Source: Parabacteroides sp. (lineage in GTDB: Bacteria > Bacteroidota > Bacteroidia > Bacteroidales > Tannerellaceae). Taken from it: a stretch of DNA of 64,000 nt. The first letter of the stretch is position 1, and every line of letters starts with the position of its first letter. Shown one piece after another: positions 60,527 to 64,000 of this stretch. The position numbers and the translations under genes are program-made. A model generated the notes under the pieces. The model did not search any database and was not told the DNA's origin. It saw only the letters and a list, made by a program, of their open reading frames with translations. Location: the NCBI GenBank assembly GCA_019417325.1, contig DXVO01000023.1, positions 372,001 through 436,000 on the forward strand, given 5' to 3'.

Positions 60527-62326
60527 ATGGAAAAAATATATAATCACTATCAGGAAAAGATAGAAGCCTATACACGGCATGCCGAAGGGCTGAAAAAAAA
60601 GATACATTGGATGGGAAGTATACGCCTGGCACTGTTTGTCGGAGCAATAGCAGTTCTCTATATTTTCAGGGCGGAAGGATGGATCATGTTGAGCAGCATG
60701 ATCGCTTTGTTCGCATTGCCATTTATCATTTTAATGTTCTACCATACAAAACTTGCCTCCCGCAAGAACTATGCGGAAACCCTCATTAAACTGTGCCAAA
60801 ATGAACTAAAAGCCCTGGATTATGATTTCAATGCATTTGATGGGGCTCCCGAAAAAATATCGGCAGACCATTCTTTTAGCCTGGACCTCGACTTATTCGG
60901 CGAACGTTCACTTTTCCAATCAATCAACAGGACCGTGACTTTTATCGGAAAAGAGAAACTGGTAGAATGGTTCCAGTATCCCCTTACCGACAAACAGCAA
61001 ATACAAAAACGGCAGGAAGCTATCCGCGAACTGGAAAGTTTCACGCAATTAAGACAACATTTCTATGTAACCGGCATATTGCAACCCGGAAATCAAAATG
61101 ATTTGCGTATCCTTTCATTTTTAAACAGTGCATCCTCCGGCTTCTTCAACAGCCGTATCTGGAAAGTATTAATCTGGGCTATTCCGGCTATTTGGGTTTT
61201 GTTAATTATTGCGTCCGCATTAAATTTTATCACATCGTCACTGTTAGGCATATTCTTTGCCATATCCTTTTTGGTGGCTTACAGCACGGGAAAAAAAACG
61301 GCAGAGCTACATAATAATGTCAATAAAATGGAGAAAATCCTCTCCACTTACGCCAACCTGATGAAATGTATAGAAGGCGACTTATTCAAATCTGAGGAAC
61401 TTTCCGAAATTAGCCGTACAATGACCGGTTATAACCAAACGGCATCTCAAGCCATCAAGCAACTGTCTGGTTACATAGGAGCATTAGACCAACGGTTCAG
61501 TTTTATGGGAATCATTCTGAATATTTTCACACTAAGAGACACCCGCACTTCCATCAAATTAGAAAATTGGAAACAAAAACATAAAAGCGACCTGTCCCAA
61601 TGGTTTGAAGCATTAGCATGTTTCGATGCCTACTCTTCATTAGGAGGCTTTGCATTCAACCATCCGGATTATATTTATCCTGAAATAGCCGATACATATT
61701 TCAAGATGGAAGGTACGGCACTCGGCCATCCGTTATTACGCAGGGATGTTTGTGTGAAAAATGATATTTCTATCCACAAAAGCCCCTGGTTCCTGATTAT
61801 TACAGGTGCAAATATGGCCGGAAAAAGCACTTACTTGCGTACAGTAGGCGTTAACTACCTGTTAGCTTGTATAGGAGCTCCTGTTTGCGCGGAAAACCTC
61901 ACCGTATATCCGGCACATATGGTAACAAGTCTGCGGACGGCAGACTCATTAATGAGCAACGAATCTTATTTCTTTGCCGAACTGAAACGGTTGAAGATGA
62001 TTATAGACCGTCTGCAACAAGGAGAAGAGTTATTCATTATCCTGGACGAAATCCTAAAAGGGACTAATTCAATCGATAAACAAAAAGGTTCGTTAGCGCT
62101 GATGAAACAACTGGTTGCATACCGTGCTTGTGGCATCATAGCGACTCACGACCTTGCCTTGGGAACATTGGAACAGGAATTCCCTGAACAAATCAAGAAT
62201 TACCGTTTTGAAGCAGATATAACAGGCGATAAACTAACCTTCTCCTACAAACTACGTGAAGGGATTGCACAAAACATGAACGCATGTTTCCTTATGAATC
62301 AAATGGGCATTACAATACCTCGATAA
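60527..62326 (+). CDS. Membrane-anchored MutS-like ATPase
   Basis: From the ATG at 60527 this is 599 residues. Two hydrophobic pairs, about 30-75 and 205-250, suggest membrane anchoring, unusual for mismatch repair proteins. The MutS ATPase follows: Walker A GANMAGKST (427-435), TSLRTADSLMSNESYFFAEL, Walker B LFIILDEILKGTNS and ATHDLALG. The mismatch-recognition domain of MutS is absent. Function of this family is unknown. A start at 60422 is open but lies upstream of the promoter box. It has no operon partner. Confidence 0.85.
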   Translation: MEKIYNHYQEKIEAYTRHAEGLKKKIHWMGSIRLALFVGAIAVLYIFRAEGWIMLSSMIALFALPFIILMFYHTKLASRKNYAETLIKLCQNELKALDYDFNAFDGAPEKISADHSFSLDLDLFGERSLFQSINRTVTFIGKEKLVEWFQYPLTDKQQIQKRQEAIRELESFTQLRQHFYVTGILQPGNQNDLRILSFLNSASSGFFNSRIWKVLIWAIPAIWVLLIIASALNFITSSLLGIFFAISFLVAYSTGKKTAELHNNVNKMEKILSTYANLMKCIEGDLFKSEELSEISRTMTGYNQTASQAIKQLSGYIGALDQRFSFMGIILNIFTLRDTRTSIKLENWKQKHKSDLSQWFEALACFDAYSSLGGFAFNHPDYIYPEIADTYFKMEGTALGHPLLRRDVCVKNDISIHKSPWFLIITGANMAGKSTYLRTVGVNYLLACIGAPVCAENLTVYPAHMVTSLRTADSLMSNESYFFAELKRLKMIIDRLQQGEELFIILDEILKGTNSIDKQKGSLALMKQLVAYRACGIIATHDLALGTLEQEFPEQIKNYRFEADITGDKLTFSYKLREGIAQNMNACFLMNQMGITIPR

Positions 62327-62356
62327 CAATCAAATAAGAGCTTAAAATCATTGACA

Positions 62357-62393
62357 TACAAAAAGGGACTGTCGTTTTCAAAGACAGCCCCTT
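62357..62393 (-). terminator. Terminator of the Rpn-family gene
   Basis: On the minus strand AGGGGCTGTC pairs with GACAGTCCCT (one G-T pair) around 9 bases and is followed by TTTTTG, 54 bases after the gene's stop. Confidence 0.75.
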
Positions 62394-62446
62394 GACATAT
62401 GTTCTTCTCCTTCTCCAGAATCTATCCTACAAAAAAGAGAGGTAAA

Positions 62447-63382
62447 TTACAATTCTTCTATCTCCTCTACCGTAAGTCCTGTAAACTCAATAATTTCAGA
62501 AACAGACCTGCCTGCCAGCTTCATTTTATGGGCAATTTGACTTGTTGCTGTTTCTCGACCTTCAGTCAACCCCTCCCTCTTGCCAATAGCAATGCCTTCG
62601 CTCAGCCCTTCTTCCTTCCCTTTCATTTCCCCGTCTTCAAATTTAGCATCCAATGCAGCCAGCATATCGCGTTCGGCGGCGAGGCTCAGTTCGTATTCCA
62701 ACCGTTCGTTGGCGGACATGCGTTCGATATCCACGATGCTTTTCAATTTCTTGAATATCTGGTTGTTTAATTCTTCGGGAAGACGTTCCATAATATCGAT
62801 ATTATTTAATACGTATAACCATTTGAGATAGATGGTGTCGCACTCGGACAAAGGTAATACAAATTTCGGCATTTCAAGATATACCTCGTTCAGCGTTTCA
62901 CTGAAAGGAATCTTCAATTCACGGTCCATACGTACAACATCCCAACGGTATTTAGCGGGATGCGAAGGATCCATTATATAGTTCAGGATACATACGATAT
63001 AGACTTTATTAAAGCTGTAATTCCATCGCGCCCGCATTTCCTTCGACAAACAATCGGTCATCCTTTCTTTCGCCACTGCCGTTTGTTGCTGGATGGCAAA
63101 AGAGGCATAATACAGGATACGGTCGGAGAAGTATTTCTGACGTGTTTTCTGCATTTCAACGATAAAGAACTCACCCTTTTCATTTTCACAAAAGATATCG
63201 AATACAGCTTTGGGCTGCTCATGTTTCAATCCAAGCATTTCCACATTGCGAAAAGAGATGTCGATAATTACTTCGTCGTAGAGTACTCCATTAAGGAAAC
63301 TGATGATTAGGTCTTTGCTTACTTCACTGCCGAAAATAGCCTTGAATCCCCAATCCGAGAAAGGATTTACAAATTTGCTCAT
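62447..63382 (-). CDS. Rpn-family PD-(D/E)XK nuclease (transposase_31-like)
   Basis: This 311-residue protein begins with FVNPFSDWGFKAIFGSEVSK, the usual start of Bacteroidales Rpn/PDDEXK_2 proteins. Catalytic residues are D62 in VFDIFC and E76-x-Q78 in FIVEMQ. The C-terminal third is helical with a Glu/Gly repeat (SEGIAIGKREGLTEGRE) typical of these proteins. E. coli RpnA relatives promote recA-independent recombination and cut DNA. Many copies occur per genome. It stands alone with its own terminator. Confidence 0.92.
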   Translation of the reverse strand: MSKFVNPFSDWGFKAIFGSEVSKDLIISFLNGVLYDEVIIDISFRNVEMLGLKHEQPKAVFDIFCENEKGEFFIVEMQKTRQKYFSDRILYYASFAIQQQTAVAKERMTDCLSKEMRARWNYSFNKVYIVCILNYIMDPSHPAKYRWDVVRMDRELKIPFSETLNEVYLEMPKFVLPLSECDTIYLKWLYVLNNIDIMERLPEELNNQIFKKLKSIVDIERMSANERLEYELSLAAERDMLAALDAKFEDGEMKGKEEGLSEGIAIGKREGLTEGRETATSQIAHKMKLAGRSVSEIIEFTGLTVEEIEEL

Positions 63383-63672
63383 AGTTATTTGTTTTAGTTC
63401 GCTGCCAACTGGATGGCGATATACAAATATACGTTTTTATTTCCATATTCCCCTTAATCCACATTTAATCATATCAAAAACAGAATCTCCTATACGTGAA
63501 CATTGCTTTTTATCAAAATAACAAAATGGCAAAACACCCTACCCCTGCATTGCCTATACGAAGCAATATCCGACACTGATTGCAAATATGCCACTCTCGC
63601 GAGGTTTAGCTTTATCAGTTTGTCGGCGCAGATGGACTTTAGATAGCTAAAAACAGGACACGGAATTTATTT

Positions 63673-63759
63673 ATTAGACGCGGACGACACGAATAAACAC
63701 GGATTAATACAGATTTTGTATTTCTTAATCCCCGTTTCCCGCGGTCATCCGCGTCTAAT
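63673..63759. repeat. REP-like dyad with 40-base imperfect arms
   Basis: ATTAGACGCGGA at the left end is mirrored by TCCGCGTCTAAT at the right. The arms continue with matching AAACACGGATTAA and its near complement. The CGGATT motif is shared with 56097-56159. It resembles interspersed palindromic repeats of Bacteroidales. Confidence 0.6.
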
Positions 63760-63862
63760 CATATTGCTATGTCTATAGGGATATAATAATCTATTTAACA
63801 TTCGCGTCAAGATCTGTTTTCTTACCATTCCAGAGTCGCGTCCATGCTTAATAACATCTAAA

Positions 63863-64000
63863 AACAAAGCATACATGCTTTGAAAACGAAACATATATGT
63901 TTTAAATGCAAAATATAGGTGTTTTATCCGCGCAGACTATTGGATTTTGCTCCGCAGACAGTTGGAATTAGTACCGCTACTAATTGGAATTACCCTCCGG
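63863..64000. repeat. Mosaic of small palindromes and a 22-base degenerate tandem repeat at the right edge
   Basis: AAAGCATACATGCTTT and AAACATATATGTTT are palindromes in tandem. They are followed by at least three units of about 22 bases starting CCGC and containing ATTGGATTTT, GTTGGAATTA or ATTGGAATTA. The array runs off the window. No gene is seen in the rest of 63383-64000. Confidence 0.55.

Overview
The window is a Bacteroidales chromosome segment, most likely Parabacteroides or a close relative. Support: many starts are preceded by the Bacteroidota -7 box TAnnTTTG, usually without a Shine-Dalgarno; there are two SusC/SusD loci with a hybrid two-component regulator, a serine palmitoyltransferase, gldH, and Bacteroides-type integrase and mobilisation genes. 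Genus is an inference from gene content only. Layout: 1-1001 is the N-terminal part of pyruvate formate-lyase. 1002-3995 is gene-poor, with an XRE-type regulator, a small coiled-coil protein, hairpins and dyads. 4.0-20.0 kb is housekeeping: lon, trmN6, a lipid kinase divergent from serine palmitoyltransferase (sphingolipid synthesis), the PSP1-domain gene coupled to gldH, and a long leftward cell-shape cluster purH-mreB-mreC-mreD-mrdA-rodA. 20.0-33.2 kb is a polysaccharide utilisation locus (PUL): HTCS regulator, SusD, SusC, an unrecognised lipoprotein, an MFS transporter and a GH130 mannoside enzyme, all leftward, with a -7 box and repeated TATATTCTCA motifs upstream that may be the HTCS operator. 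33.2-38.4 kb has a Nim-type flavoprotein, a PepSY membrane protein, and a deacetylase/GT2/GT87 trio that probably builds a membrane-linked glycan. 38.4-46.7 kb holds a decayed outer-membrane protein gene and a second PUL (SusD, SusC, GH106 alpha-L-rhamnosidase).

The two strongest observations are these. (1) The second SusC gene has a run of nine G (coding strand) inside its signal-peptide codons. As read, the ATG frame runs into a stop; with eight G the ATG, a good signal peptide and the whole SusC frame join. This is a candidate slipped-strand phase-variation switch, caught OFF, unless it is a homopolymer sequencing error. (2) 47146-55710 is an approximately 8.5-kb integrative mobilizable element inserted at the 3' end of a tRNA-Asp gene. 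It has a 22-nt imperfect direct repeat at its ends, a tyrosine integrase, a DUF3853/RepA-like ATPase/primase set, an iteron-like candidate replication origin, a candidate oriT and a MobV relaxase. Its right end carries a very AT-rich three-gene cargo: a Vsr/DUF559-like nuclease-fold protein with its own promoter, an unrecognised acidic 269-aa partner, and an unrecognised 49-aa protein. This cargo is the best candidate for an undescribed accessory (possibly defence) system. It also appears that integration separated the tRNA-Asp gene from its native terminator at 47104-47140.

55.7-64.0 kb returns to core genes: two tRNA-Asp genes, a ferredoxin, the proline degradation pair pruA-putA, an OmpLA-type phospholipase A, a membrane-anchored MutS-like ATPase and an Rpn-family nuclease. 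Several intergenic spaces hold degenerate palindromic repeats of different sequence (24.1-24.3 kb, 56.1 kb, 63.67-64.0 kb, and a pair at 3.6 and 59.5 kb). No rRNA operon or CRISPR array was seen.
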